The notes under the pieces are model-generated. The model was not told the origin of the DNA and made no database searches. It saw only the letters and a program-made list of their open reading frames with translations. Made by a program: the position numbers and the translations under genes. DNA of 64,000 nt from Seriola aureovittata. Its lineage: Eukaryota > Chordata > Actinopteri > Carangiformes > Carangidae. Shown here piece after piece: positions 14,901 to 34,662 of this stretch. The stretch's first letter is position 1; every line of letters begins with the position of its first letter. The stretch spans positions 21,440,140 through 21,504,139 of the forward strand of contig NC_079384.1 in the NCBI RefSeq assembly GCF_021018895.1. The letters are read 5' to 3'.

Positions 14901-17900
14901 CACCTCAGATCTGTGAACAGACAGTAACAGTCATTATGAGAGGCTAGAGTGGACCATCATTCATGTACATCACAACAGTAACATCAGACTCATTGCAACA
15001 GACAAAAAAAATGTTTCTACTCCATGTGCACTTTGTGCTAATATTTCCTGCAGTTCCATCACACACAGCAGCTAAATGATGTTTTCAAATAACAATCAAA
15101 AGTGATTCTTGACGACTCCTGATATCAAATACATCATATGTATTTATTAATTTATTATTAAAAGCATAGTTTCTCTCTAAAACTTCAAGCAATAACATCA
15201 TGCCATACACTTAACATTGAACAGTTTCTGATACTGAACAGACAAAGTGTGAGTCACCCAGCACTTCCAGGGCAGTGTTGCGTTTGAGTGCCAGAGCGAG
15301 CTCAGATGCTCCGTGGTGGTTGATCTGATTGTTGCGCAGGTCCAGGTGAGTCAGCACACTGTTGGAGGCCAGACCCTCACAAAAGAGTGAGAAGGCCTCA
15401 TCCCACACCCCCAACGCATTCCACTCCATCACCAGCCTGCAAACAGCAGTTAGGAGCTTGAGTTAATTCATGGGGATGGGGCATTATCCACTGTTGCAGC
15501 ACTGTGGAGTTATTTTTAGTTTCAAAAATCAGGTTTATGTCCTGATTGAGAATCTTTCTCAAAGAACAGATGGGTGACTTATTAACTGACTACTAGAATA
15601 TGTAGTAGCAGTAAAATTTTATGAATAAATACATCTCTGACCATTCCAAGCTATATGAGCAGATCTGTAAATATAGGACTCATTTGGGTTTCAAGCCTAA
15701 TTAACTCAACTACTCAGATGTTTGTCTGGTAACTGTTCAAGGAAAGACCAAGCAATCATCCAATACTAAATTATCAGATATATGCAGGTGGTCAGGCTAA
15801 AGTGGGCAGCAGGAGAACAGCGGATAATTTCAACCTTGGGTATGTTGCAATGTACACTGATCAACCTACACATAAAAACTCATGTTGGCATAAAAGCAAA
15901 CACTAAATCTTGTGCTACTGAACAATGAGAGTGAGGCTCTCCCACAGGTTAATCCAGCCATGGTTACTCCACACACTGCAGCTCAAACAAGGAGCTGTGA
16001 TGTCCAATGTATGAGCAGAACTAGCAGCACCTGAATTCTTAAGCATAATCATTATCGGCTGCATCATATATTTTATAAGCAGATGCAAAATAAATGTTAG
16101 CAGCTGTACAAACAGCAGGGTGTTATTGGTTTTCAATGATTTTATACTAACTTCCTTTATGATTTTGATTGTAACATACACAATGCGCCTGTCAAGCTTA
16201 TTTTATGTGAGGTTCTTATGATTTGACATCATTTTTGATCTTGGAAATAGTAGTTTGACTCAAGGTCCACTTACTAGCTTTTTACCTATGCTTTCAACCA
16301 CATCTCAGTGGATAGAGTGTGTTGAGCTGTCACGCAAAGGTTCCATACTTAGGTCAGGTGATGTCAAGTGACAACTAAGAAAACTCCATCTGCTCATGAA
16401 GATCATGAGATGTGGATGAAAACTCCAGAAACAGACAGCAGATGAACCTGGAGTTGAGATTATTCTGTTGGAATCTATGAGATGTATTTGATATTTTTAT
16501 GAAACAAAGAGATATCAGATTTAGGGAGTCATCTCAAAGAGTTTAGATGTTATTACATCTGAGCTGAAGCAGTTCTACAAGGAAGAATGGTCCAAAGTTC
16601 CTCCTGAAAATTGTGCAGGTCTGATCAGCAGCTACTGGAGGAGCTTATATTACGTTATTGCTGCCAAAGGAGGTTTGATCAGTTATTAAATCAAATGGTT
16701 CACTTAATTTTTCCACCGGCACTGTGAATGTTTAATAGGTCAGATCACATTTTATCACCAAATAATACAGACATTAATCTGTCTCATTCTTATCCTGTTT
16801 AAATGCTACTTGTGATGTGTTTTGTGATGAAGGCCATAAATTGAAACTTCTCAGTCAAGTTCTCCTACTGTGAGTGTTGGAGTTTTGACCTCTTAAGACT
16901 TTGTCCTTTCTCCTTGAAGCTTATTTTGCTTCTACACAATGAATACAGCAAACCAGGTCATTCGAAGGGTTCACTGACTCTCTCTCTCTTACCATGTTTT
17001 GCATCACAGCTACACAAAATATTCTCACATGTAGGACATCATTCTCACCTACGCAGAGTCTTGTTGTGCGCCAATAATTTCCCCAACACCTCAGCCCCTG
17101 AAGACCTCAGGTTATTTCCCTGTGAACAATAATTTGCATCAGCTATCAATAGATAAACATCTCACAGAACAAAATCCATTTGTGTCTGAGGGTATCAACA
17201 TTGAAATTTGGCAGGTGATACCTTCAGATCCAGGATTTTCACAGTGTTGTTGCCAAACAGGCCAGTCAGGAGTACTTTGGCACCTAATAAAAGCAGACAC
17301 TGTTATCTTGTACTTAATGTCAGTCAACTCTCACATGCAGAAAATGTATATGATATATCTGATTGTTCTGAGCCATAGAGCTCCACTGTTTCCATAAAAC
17401 TTTTAAAAACACACTGTTGCACTGGATTACTTTGAACACACACACACTGTAGTTTGACTCAGTACCACACACACCATCCTGCTGCTGTCAGTACTGACTA
17501 CAGCACCAAATGTGGATTAATCCGCTGCTGAAAATAGCCCCTAACAAATTTGCTCCTGTTTGAGTGAAGTTTGATGCAGGTGCAGCTGTTTTATGAAATT
17601 ACTGAACCTTAAAATCAAATTATATATTCATAAGCTGTTTTCAAAGATTAGTGTCTTTTCATTTGATTTTATGATAATAAGAACTACATTCAATAACATA
17701 AGCTTTACCCTTCAAAAGTCAGACTGCATCAGATGAGTTTGCAGCAGCTACTTCAGCCAAACTCAGGCAGGTTTTATTGAAAGGTCACAGGCAGTAGTAA
17801 GTAACCATACTGGACTTTCTTCTCTTGCAGCTTTAGTCAAGGTAATAGTGAACCAATGTATGAGTTATGGTAAAAGTATCAAGCTTGTATATGTATTTTT

Positions 17901-18225
17901 AAGTATGCAAATTGCAACCTATTAATAAGCAACTCACAATGTTAATGTATATCAGGCTACATATGGTCGGTTTGTCCATCTTAAAAACTCACACACCTTC
18001 CTCGCTGAGCATGCAGTCACTGAGTGACACCTCTGTAAAGTAGGTCTCTTTTTGGAAGGCCCTGGCCAGCACAGAGCAGGTATCCACCGACAGGCTCTGT
18101 CCACTCAGGTCCAGCCTGGAGCCTTGAGCAGCCCTGCCCTCCTGAAGCTGTGCCACTACACTCTCCTGGGGCTCCACACCTCCCTCCTTACACAAACGCA
18201 GGTACATCCGCCTGAAATCCTCCAT
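2102..18225 (-). CDS. lrrc45: Leucine-rich repeat-containing protein 45, complete, 17 coding exons
   Basis: LRRC45 is known as a centrosome-linker protein at the proximal ends of centrioles, working with rootletin and CEP250 in centrosome cohesion. Coding exons in transcript order: 18225-17997, 17283-17222, 17119-17049, 15436-15258, 14910-14782, 14617-14505, 13805-13747, 13521-13444, 11712-11577, 10724-10647, 9698-9587, 9492-9422, 8217-8125, 6661-6569, 5345-5172, 3253-3106, 2301-2102. Every junction is GT-AG, the phases chain without a break, and the total is 2025 nt (674 aa; the human protein is about 670). Residues 1-223 carry leucine-rich repeats ([27 protein letters not shown]); residues from about 224 onward are a Gln/Glu/Arg-rich coiled coil with family landmarks such as [20 protein letters not shown] and LRLREAEI. 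The start is the first Met, [12 protein letters not shown], as in the family. The exon 15 acceptor has alternatives 3 nt to either side because of a CAG repeat. No canonical poly(A) signal was seen just beyond the stop. Confidence 0.95.
6091..6219. repeat. Foldback (palindromic) element in lrrc45 intron 14
   Basis: A perfect 18-bp inverted repeat (6135-6152 and 6165-6182, core CAGATTCAGCCTAGAC) encloses a 12-nt loop. Weaker complementarity extends outward through ATATTTATATTTTTTCC on the left and its counterpart on the right, so the whole block folds into a hairpin of roughly 130 nt. This is typical of a foldback MITE. Confidence 0.55.
9565..9583. repeat. (TG)n microsatellite beside the lrrc45 exon 11 donor
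   Basis: On the lrrc45 strand this is a CA repeat beginning at about +4 of the intron after the exon 11 donor (GAAG|GTAACACAC...). Confidence 0.85.
9702..9740. repeat. (AC)n-rich tract before the lrrc45 exon 11 acceptor
   Basis: On the lrrc45 strand this reads as a TG/CG-interrupted UG repeat running up to the exon 11 acceptor (GTGTTAG|GTGGAG). It is complementary to the CA tract on the other side of the exon. Confidence 0.85.
9890..10590 (+). mobile_element. LINE 3' end fragment in lrrc45 intron 10
   Basis: The block carries a familiar fish non-LTR 3' tail: GGTTTCCTTCTGTTAAAGG, GAGTTTTTCCTCTCCACTG and finally TATAAATAAAACTGAATTG. A short upstream stretch resembles the C-terminal end of a LINE ORF. 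It is heavily 5'-truncated and antisense to lrrc45. The exact clade is uncertain. Confidence 0.5.
11750..12085. repeat. Dispersed AT-rich fish repeat, copy A, in lrrc45 intron 8
   Basis: Contains the segments GCAAAAATGCCAAACATT, ACTGTTGGTCAGA, AAGACGTCACATTGGGCT and AATCGTTATTTTCAGCC, which recur in diverged form at 18320-18630 and 26240-26590. It is non-coding and looks like an old, high-copy interspersed element. Confidence 0.5.
12976..13187 (+). mobile_element. Truncated MITE copy (same family as 42826-43338)
   Basis: About 210 bp closely match the left part of the complete element at 42826-43338, from TTTAAAGGTCCATACAGTC to the GTGATGTCACAA segment and the start of the next block. The right half and its terminal repeat are missing. 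It lies in lrrc45 intron 8. Confidence 0.75.
16500..16735 (+). pseudogene. Tc1-like transposase, C-terminal remnant and 3' flank
   Basis: A reading frame ending at TAA 16687-16689 encodes about 50 residues typical of the very end of Tc1 transposases: [22 protein letters not shown] and IAAKGG. It continues into a TTTTTCCACC terminal-repeat-like flank. The rest of the element is not recognisable. It lies in lrrc45 intron 3, antisense to the gene. Confidence 0.7.
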
Positions 18226-19450
18226 TCTGGGTCACCAGTCCCTCCTTTTCATCTGAGATGCAAATGCTGTCTTCACGTCTCTGTTCTTTTCTCTGGGACT
18301 TGACCTGTTGACAAAAACAGAGCTAAGACGATCAGTCATAATCATAATCAATCGAAAGAAAATTATCCTGTGACTATATTGATATTTGATTAATTCTTCA
18401 ATTCAGTTTGTAAGCAAAAAAGCCTAATTTTGTTCTCTCTTGTGATTGGAAACTGAATAGGCCTTGGTTTTGGACTGTTGGTTGGACAAAACAAGCTATC
18501 AGATGACATCATGTTGGGTTTTGGTAAATTATGATGCACACTTCAATCATTTTATAACATTTTATGGACCCAAGGTTTAATATAAGATTTAAAAAAAAAT
18601 GATAGATGAATTGTCAAAAATAATCTAATTACTAACACAGTGTTGTGTGAGATCATGGGTCTGATAGAACACAGGTTCTCATTCTGGTGATTCCCTTTGT
18701 CCTCCATCAAAAACATCCAAGCTGCAGGCCAAAGGGAATTCTCTCTGCTAGATGCTGTAGCATGGGACCAGGGTCAAACAGCAGTAATCGGTCCGTGCTT
18801 CCCTCTAGAGCTTCTCTGTTCTTATTAAGAGGAAATTACAGCTACAAGAGTCACTCATTCACAAACACTGGGCTAGCATCAGTTCAATCCGGGGTCAACG
18901 ACTATACCAGCTATATGCAATCAACACCTAAGTCTCGAAAAGCTGACCTTGCAAATGCCCGAGGAGCCAAACTCCAAAAACTGTAGCGGTTTAAACTGCA
19001 TCGTGATTTAGACAAAAGCACATACAACATAACATAGAACGGAAAATCTTTCCAGCAACTCTAGAATCTAACTTTTCAATTCGGCAAAATCCACTCAAAG
19101 AAGCTGACTACATTTATAATCAATTTTAACTTTAATAGCTGATTTGCCAGTAAAGTTAGCTGGCAGATGGAAGCAGTGTGGCACAAAGGCATAAACATGT
19201 CATATCATGTAATTGCCGAATCAGAATATGGCTCATATTGATTCAGAAACTGCACTGTTACAAATTTTGAATGGAAGTGTCGCGTAACGTTATCGTCACA
19301 GAGCGTCGGCTAACAAATGGTTAAGCGACGTGAGATAAGGTGAGTCTTTGAAGAAGTTTTCCTAAACATTAATAACGTCACCTTCAGACGAAAAAACTCA
19401 CATACCTCAGCGGCTACAGCACAAATATCTTCCTGGCAATTGTTGTTGTT
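18226..19450 (-). promoter_or_regulatory. lrrc45: lrrc45 5' UTR exons, intron and start region (inferred)
   Basis: Upstream of the lrrc45 ATG, a minus-strand acceptor (GTCAACAG) lies at 18306/18305, so the first coding exon probably carries 5' UTR from 18304. A matching strong donor (GCTGAG|GTATGTGAG) lies at 19406/19405, which predicts a non-coding first exon of roughly 19407-19450 and an intron of about 1.1 kb. The intron contains a copy of a dispersed repeat (18320-18630). The splice motifs are seen; their use is inferred, and the transcription start is only approximate. Confidence 0.55.
18320..18630. repeat. Dispersed AT-rich fish repeat, copy B, in the lrrc45 5' UTR intron
   Basis: Diverged copy of the family at 11750-12085. 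It shares the ACTGTTGGTTGGACAAAACA region, the GATGACATCATGTTGGG region and TTTTATGGACC. It starts only about 15 nt upstream of the lrrc45 exon acceptor. Confidence 0.45.
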
Positions 19451-19800
19451 TTAGATAGCTCAGCTGACAAGCAGAGGAAGCCAAGCGACAAAGTAACTAG
19501 GAAGGGTATTTCCGCGCAAAGTATCTTGGTCAGTGTAGTTTCGAAAAAAACATTTTCGAGCCAGGTACCCTCGTCCTGAGAGAGGATAAGTAAAACGAAT
19601 TAAACTGTACTTAATCAAGCTTTAGTGGTCTAAAACTGAGATGAAGCGTAATGATATTTAATATAATGTTATTTCATGTCATTTTATTTTGACTTGTTGT
19701 AGTCAAAGACGCAATCAACGATTGAACCAGTAGATGGCGGTAACACAACAACCAGTCGCTAAGCTTCAGTTTACAAGTAGAAGAAGAAGAGTGTTGGCCG
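19450..19800. promoter_or_regulatory. Divergent promoter between lrrc45 and trub1
   Basis: The inferred first exon of lrrc45 (minus) and the trub1 start codon (plus, 19818) are only about 0.35-0.4 kb apart and point away from each other. No TATA box is obvious. A GATGGCGG core at about 19734 resembles the YY1 site typical of TATA-less housekeeping promoters. The short head-to-head spacing and the housekeeping nature of both genes support a shared bidirectional promoter; this is inference. Confidence 0.5.
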
Positions 19801-19817
19801 TGGAGGACTGAACAAGC

Positions 19818-27649
<7,832 letters not shown>

Positions 27650-28027
27650 AGAACACACTCTGAACAGGACCCGGTCTGAACGTTAGCAGCTGGACTTCCT
27701 GTCCGTTTGTGCTGCTTATCAATGAAGAGAACATCAGGTCTCGATGTGTCTGTTTCTCCCAGATATTTCAAGGTGTGTTTTATAAATTGTGACAAATTAA
27801 GACAATTGTCAAAACCTCTTTTTTTGGAACTCACTGGTCCAGTGTTGTTATTCTACACTGGATTCATGATTTCAAGTCCACATTTTTGTTTCTGTCCTGT
27901 CTCTGTCTCATCTGCAATTTTAGTTTAATTCCATTTGTAAATAATTGTATTTTAAGTTTGCACCCCCGACTCCAGCCTCTGTCTTCATTCACTCATAGCC
28001 CTCTTATAGAGCTGGGTGATAGACACA

Positions 28028-28033
28028 AATAAA
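28028..28033 (+). terminator. trub1: Poly(A) signal AATAAA, likely trub1
   Basis: This is a canonical hexamer on the trub1 strand, about 380 nt after the stop codon at 27647-27649. No gene lies between. It implies a 3' UTR of roughly 400 nt. Confidence 0.5.
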
Positions 28034-30390
28034 GAATATATTACTTACTTTAAGGGTCAGGTTGCGTTAGGGAAGAGTGTTTGACAATGCACACTGCATT
28101 TTTAAATTTTTGAGACTTCAAAGTTTAACATGAAACAGACTGACACTGTATATAAAACCAAAATTGGAAAAAAAAATTAGAACTGAGGGTTTATTCGAAT
28201 TCCGAAAAGATTTCAAGTATGTCTTTATTTTTGTCTCATTACTGTATTAAAATAGATTTTCTGTTTGCCACAATTGTGAGGAACTTTTTAGATCAGCACA
28301 AATATTGAGGTAGCGTATTATAATATTGACTGATGTGGAAAAGAGCTGTATGGTCTTGGTTAAGCTGTTATCTTCATTTAGAGGGTCCAACAGGGCAGGT
28401 AAGATGTATGAATCAGTCAACGTGGTGATGTATTGGTGGAAACGCCCTGCTGGCTGGTCTAAAAACTCTTCCAAAAAATATCTTATATGAAATGAATCTG
28501 TTCTTCCAATACAGTAGGTTTTTTTTTTTTTTAGGTTTCAAGCACTCACATCAAGTGTTGCTGCGTCAGCACTGTTGTACATACAGCAAGTCTAATTTCA
28601 TTTGTTCTGCATTCGCAGATTAAATAAATATTGGAGTGAAAATAACATTTCTTCGTTGTTAAATACTTTGATTTTATTTCTCACTGATGTTTCATACTTG
28701 TTCTTTTTTTGGTACTTATTTCTTTGTTTCGTTTGAAAAACTGAAATACATACTTTGGTTTCCGAGTGGACTAACGGTGTACCTGCCAAGTGAAGTGGTG
28801 TAATTAGGTATCTATAGTCCATATTTAATGTGATAATGGTGCTGCAGTATGGGAGAGACACACAGATTGGTCAGCTGGTCGACAGTACGTATGGAAAACA
28901 GTTCTCTTCAGGAGGCATGAAAAATAAACTGCATACCGCTACTTTTTTAAATAAGTCAAAATGTTGAATCATTATTTTATCATTTGGATTTGGAAAGTAT
29001 TCTTCTGGCTTAAAACTCTAAATTGTATTTTTGTAACAACTCTTGAAAGTTAAAGTTTCAATTTATGTTCTGACGTTAATTTTCGATCTGATAATTATGA
29101 GTCAGCTAGTCAGAAAAAAAGAAAGACACTAAGTAAGAAATAATATGATCCTTCATCAAAATCTTGATTTATAATTTCATATTCTTAACATAGTGCCTTA
29201 TGTCATCATTTTGTCTTTGTATCTCACAGTAGACATAAACAGGCCACAGCAGGAAAAGCAGAGGTTTAATCAGTAACATTAACAATGGGCGCATTCCATG
29301 TATGTGAGCCATTTCCAGGCTTCTGGTCTTGTGCATGCTCGCTAAGTGACATTCATGAGATTGAGGCATTGTTAATGTTACTCATTAGACCTGTGTCTCT
29401 CCTGACGGGTCAGAATGTGTGCTGTGATTCATTGGCTCATTCTGCCTTAAGGACCCTGCACAGCCACACACACTGCTAGAGGACTCTGGAGAAGGAGACC
29501 TGACCTGATGTCACCAAACTATGAACTGAAATGAATATGGTGTCACGTACAGCAAAAGCTACAAGGAGAGTGAGAGTACTGTCAATCAAGCACTGTCTGT
29601 ACAGCCCACACAGTCTCATCAACAATCAGTGTGAAAGGACAGCTGCATCTTTCTTGTCTAAGCTTTCTTTATTGGCTGCAGAGGTTTAAAACAAAATCTG
29701 ATTTCAAACCAGTTCAAAACATTTTAAAGGCTCCAGTGTTGTGAGTCTGAATGGGTGGAACATGGTTTAAATGTCTTTCAACTTATCATTACATGACACT
29801 AGTCATGATTTTGATTTGTGTAATGATTTTGATTTAAGTCAAAATAATTGGATGCAGTGACTTTATGACTGTGACTCTCTCTCCCAGTTTAGATATAATT
29901 TTAATGTAGTGAATTTTTTTTATACTTGGCAAAAAAGGGGGCGTTCCGTAACGGGTCATGAAACGTAATCCGTTGATTTGGTGTACATGGAGCTGAATTT
30001 CCTTTACGCTATGTTTCGTGACAGTCAGCAGGACTTACAGTTTGTCCAAAAGTCATCAAATTTAATATCTTGATTAAAAAGTGTCACTTTTTTTTGTGAC
30101 AGTACAATATAATCTTGTGACTCCAGCGTAATTTAATTGTTTTACGGCTCGGGTGGGGTGGGGTGGGGTGGGGTGGGGGGGGATGTCTCTGACTCTCTGG
30201 AAGTTAATAGGAAGATATATGGCGCCAGCTGCCAAGGAGCAGCAGCAGCGCCTCTGCTGTGAACGTATCAATCGTCGTTGGACAGGAGTCTGCCGCCACG
30301 GCAAGCCTCCGGATCAATGCGCTGTAATGATTGTCTCGGTCCAAATATTAGCCGTTTGGTGATTTCTTTCATGTCTTCAAGGCTGTTCAT
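28034..30390. other. Intergenic DNA between trub1 and hhex, no gene recognised
   Basis: AT-rich DNA with short reading frames only, none resembling a known protein or flanked by convincing splice sites. A T-run (28509-28522) and the GGGGT tract at 30.15 kb are the only notable simple repeats. Confidence 0.6.
30151..30182 (+). repeat. (GGGGT)n tract
   Basis: Five successive GGGGT-type units end in an eight-G run. This could form a G-quadruplex. No gene association beyond lying about 3.2 kb upstream of hhex. Confidence 0.85.
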
Positions 30391-30399
30391 ATCCCTGTT

Positions 30400-30670
30400 T
30401 GCTCTCTGTGTCCACTTTATCTAAATTGCGGCCGTTAGAAAGTTGGCAGTCAGCGGAGCGCGCTTTAAAGACACATCACAAAATCGAACCATTGGATTGT
30501 GTTTGCGCGCGAGAAGCAACAGGCACCCGCCCCCTCTCTCCTCCCCCTCACACTGAGAGCGTGACATCATTAATGAAGCCAGCTGCTAATAAAATATCCT
30601 GATGACCGTGGCACGTGCAGCCGGATCCAACAGAGTCCCCCCCCCCCCCCCCCCCTGCGCGCGCGGTAAC
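30400..30670. promoter_or_regulatory. CpG-rich block upstream of hhex, candidate regulatory element
   Basis: After 2 kb of AT-rich DNA this stretch is CpG-rich (GCGGCCG, GAGCGCGC, TTTGCGCGCGAG). It contains the homeodomain-type core CATTAATGA at about 30568 and a 19-C run at 30637-30655. No exon is supported. A regulatory role is inference from composition and position. Confidence 0.3.
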
Positions 30671-30899
30671 TGTCACACAGACGAAGTTATCTGTTATTGT
30701 TTAACACCGTGCGGAAATGTGTGTGAGGGGATAAACGCGCACTCAGTGAGCAATTAAAGCGATTTGCGTTTATAGTCATTATCATAAATATATCACCTCA
30801 GCCGCACTGATAGATGGATTTCACAGGAAAACTCCAAACATTCAAATCATGAGTTAATCACTCGCCCTTCAGCTGCACCGTTAGGGATGCGGGTTGCAG

Positions 30900-32930
30900 T
30901 TAGCCTGTATTACATTGTCAGATAACGCCTCAAGCTGTTTGATTAGTCAAAGACCCATTTAACGAGCCTATAGGCCGACAATAAAGGCAGGGCACTGGGG
31001 TCATTTCATCGGGATTTCTTTAATGGGAATCCTGGGGGGAAGTTTACGTTTCTACAGTTGAAACTTGCACATGGTTGTTTCCACTAAATTAAACGTGAAA
31101 TTCCTGTAATTGGCCAATAAAAAAAGAAAAATACAGGGTTCAGAATTTTCATTATGTGAAGAAGAGACAGAATTTAAAACGTGCATTCTCTCAGTATAAA
31201 GCAAGGAGAGCCTCTCTGTAATGTAAAGGCTTGTCTGACAGAAACTAATGGTAAAGTGAACACTGATCACAATGAAATCCAAATGTGAGACATCCACTCA
31301 TACTTCATTTAGTTTTGTTAGTTTAATTAGAGCAACACAGTGCAACAGTAGAAGTCCAGTGATAACGTGAAATGTGATGTGTGTTATACTTAATGTGAGT
31401 CAGGGTTTGATTTAACTCACACTCAGCAGCAGTGGGGTTTCATGTTAACAGGAGTGAAGGAGGACGACTTCATTAGATGTGTATTTTTTCATTGAAAAGT
31501 CAAATAGCTCAGTGAAAACACACTGTATATACAGATGATGTCCTGATCATTTAATATTGAATAAATGCTGATACAGAGTCGGGTCAGAAATGTAACTGTA
31601 GTTATTTTGTTTAATCTTGTCCTTTTACAGCTGCAGCAGAACAGCTCTGCTTTGTCACAGTAGAAGCTGTATCACAGGTTTCCTCTGGTGGTTTGTAAAA
31701 TATAAGAATATAAGAAAATAAGTATATTGTGCTGTAGAGTTTTGTAATATATCTGTGAAAGTAACTGAGGGATTTTGCTGTGTTGGAAAGCTTTGGAGGA
31801 TTTAGACAAAATAATTCCAACCAATAACAGAATTTAAAAGTAGAGTGGTGTTATGGAGAAAGAAGCAGAGCAGCACACTGAGTGTGAGTGTGGCTTTTAT
31901 TTGCCTGTGTCCAGGGGCCCAGCATCTCATAATCCATTATAATTCATTTATCATAGTTAAAAAGCTTGCAGAGTAACACATGCATCAGTGTTGCCAATAG
32001 GAGATATCAATAAAAGACAAATAACAGAAGCAGAGAGTTAAATCAGAATGCTTAAATCTGATATCAGCATAAACCAAATGATAAAATAGAGAAATTAACG
32101 ATTTCTGTATAATTACTGTGTATTTACAGTGTGTAGTTAATGAATAGGTTTTATTTCAGGTGGTGGTTTCTTTTTTCTATTTAAAGCCACCCCACATAAG
32201 ACATGTATCTGAAAGCTATGGTTACTTGTATTGCAGATTAATATGTATATACTAAACAAATGATCATCTTATGAGAGTGATGCACTGATACAGCAACTGA
32301 CAAACCTATGATCACCTTGCAGATCCAACACTGAAGTCAGCCACTAGAATAGAGCGCATAGCACCTTTCCCGGGTCCATGCCCCCCCCCCCCCCCCCCCC
32401 CCCTCCACCAAGTGTGGTGCAAATCGGTTCAGTACTTTTTGTGTAATCCTGCCGACCAACAACCAGACACGGATGAAAACTGAAATGAAAATGGGAAACA
32501 TAAAATACTAAATAAAATACTACTTCACTTTGCATATAACACTTGATGTTCAATGCACCAATGGAGTATTTTATTTTGCAATAATGTTGCTCTTTAGTCC
32601 TGCTGCTAAAGTCAAGGATCTGAATGCTTCTCCCACCTCTGATTATAATTGACGCACGTTCACCCGAAAACGTGATACGTCGTTATATTTAAGTTGCACG
32701 AAGAGTTTTATTGTAAAAAGAAAGATGCAGTGTGGAGACTGGCTCACATTATGTATTGATTAGTGTGGATATATAGGCTAACTGGTGTGGGTACAGATCT
32801 ACGGTGCAACCAAACTTTACAGGAGACACTTTAAGAACTTTCTCCTCTCATTTTTAAAAAAAAAAAAATTCTTTATCTCATGTTTTTCTGTCTCTCAGTT
32901 GCTGGAGTGAACTGATTCTCTTGAAATACA
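30900..32930. other. Upstream flank of hhex, no gene recognised
   Basis: Mostly AT-rich DNA without supported exons. It contains a 23-C run (32381-32403), followed by a segment (GTGCAAATCGGTTCAGTA) that looks like the end of a dispersed fish repeat. Confidence 0.5.
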
Positions 32931-33343
32931 ATCATCTCTCCTCTCCTGTCATCTGATCACTGCGACTCGATTGGAGCTGCGAGCGAACCAATAAGAAATG
33001 TCCGCTGGCCACCTGCAGGAAGTTGGCCGTCCACTTATCTCCTCCCTCCTCCGCCTGCAGCCAGATAACAGTCCCAACAGTTGGGTCAAGTACCAGCCTG
33101 ATCACCACCGCAGCCTGATGGACACTGAAACCCTCTAACGGTCTCCTCAACCCGGAAAACCTCCCCTTTGGTTTGTGCAGGGCAGCCAGCAGAGAGAAGT
33201 GTGACTTACAGTAGTTGGTTGTTAGTATGTAAAAACTTTGTGTAAGACAGTGTCGCTAAAGAGGAAGGCTGTGGGGGAGACAAGGGAGGGACGCAGCTCT
33301 CTGTTAACTCAGCTCCAGCGTACAGCGACGGCGAAACGGCACC
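32930..33343 (+). promoter_or_regulatory. hhex: hhex proximal promoter and 5' UTR
   Basis: Base composition becomes GC- and CpG-richer from about 32.95 kb into exon 1. Visible motifs are an inverted CCAAT box (ATTGG, 32970-32974), a forward CCAAT box (32988-32992), and two GATA-type sites in opposite orientation, TTATCT at 33035-33040 and AGATAA at 33063-33068, about 280-310 bp before the ATG. Hhex is known to be expressed in blood, endothelium and endoderm under GATA factors. The motifs are seen; their use is inferred. Confidence 0.5.
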
Positions 33344-34623
33344 ATGAGCGTCCCGCTTTACGCACCAACTCCCATCCAGCCGGCGCACCCGACTCCCTTC
33401 TACATCGAGGACATTCTGGGGAGGACTGCCTCCACCACCTTCTCTCCCTCCTCTTCCTCCTCCTCCGCCGCTTCATCCTCCTCCTGCTCCACGCCGGTGA
33501 TCCCCACACCGACCCTCGCGTCACCCAACTCTTCCTTCACGAGTCTCATCTCGCCGTACCGGACGCCGATTTATGAACCCACGCCGATCCACCCGGCGCT
33601 GTCACATCACGCCGCCGCGACGTTGACGGCGACGTACGCCTCCGCTGGGGCTTTCGCTGGCCCCATCTACCCGTTCCACCACCAGCACCACCGCTCCATG
33701 GGGGAGTACGCACAGGCGCTGCTGAGGCGCGACCCTCTCGGTGAGTTGGGCACCTGGCGCCTCTTGGATCATGTTAAAACCACTTTGAGGTGTAGATATT
33801 CTTTCTCCTTTACAGTGAATGTAACTTACAGAATAACAGGGGGGGGGGGGGCTGCTTCTAACCTCAGCTCCACGAGTCTCCACTGTTGCCCTGAAGACAC
33901 TGTCAGTATCTGTTGTGTTTGTGCAATCAGATTTCATGACAAATCTTTCCACTTTTCATATGAGGATATTTTTAAAGTAATATATTTATCATGCCTTAGA
34001 TTTTCTTTTGCTTTATACATTTATAACATTTAGTCCCTTTCAGCGCGAAAAGAAAGGAGTCCAGCTTGTTTGGATGATGTGGCAAACAGAGCACTTTTTA
34101 CCCTGTGCATGAAAACATTTTCATCTTCACAACCTTCGTTTCACTGCCAGCGAAACCATTTTTGCATAAGTATATCACGCTTGGTCATACATGCATATCG
34201 AACTCAAGACCGTCTGCAGTGACATGTGGCCCACATAAACAGACTGCAGAGAGAGGTGATGTGTTTCCCTTCAGTCTTCAGCTCATTTCAGTCCTGAGGA
34301 ACATTTTTCTGCACATATGACTCACATTGTTATTTTGACAGACATATTTGGGGCCACAATAGCAGCAGGCTTATCCAATTCCATTCAGCCTGCTCGTGGT
34401 GGTAGTGGGGGGTGGGGGGGGGGGGGGGGGGGGGGGGGGGTTCGTGCATGGCAACCTTGACTCGTTTTCCTGACTCCCATTGTTCTGAAACATCAGAGGA
34501 GCAAGTCAGCCGGTGACTAAAACATATCTGGGTCCAAAACACTTGTTATTTCACTGCTTTCTGTGCGTGTACACATACACACACATACATACATACTTAC
34601 ATACATACATAAACACACACACC

Positions 34624-34662
<39 letters not shown>

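Noticed and set aside
33741..34033. hhex exon 1 frame continues 97 more codons
   Set aside because: The extension runs through intron 1 and a poly-G run, while the consensus donor at 33740/33741 and the homeobox exon downstream fit the family exactly.
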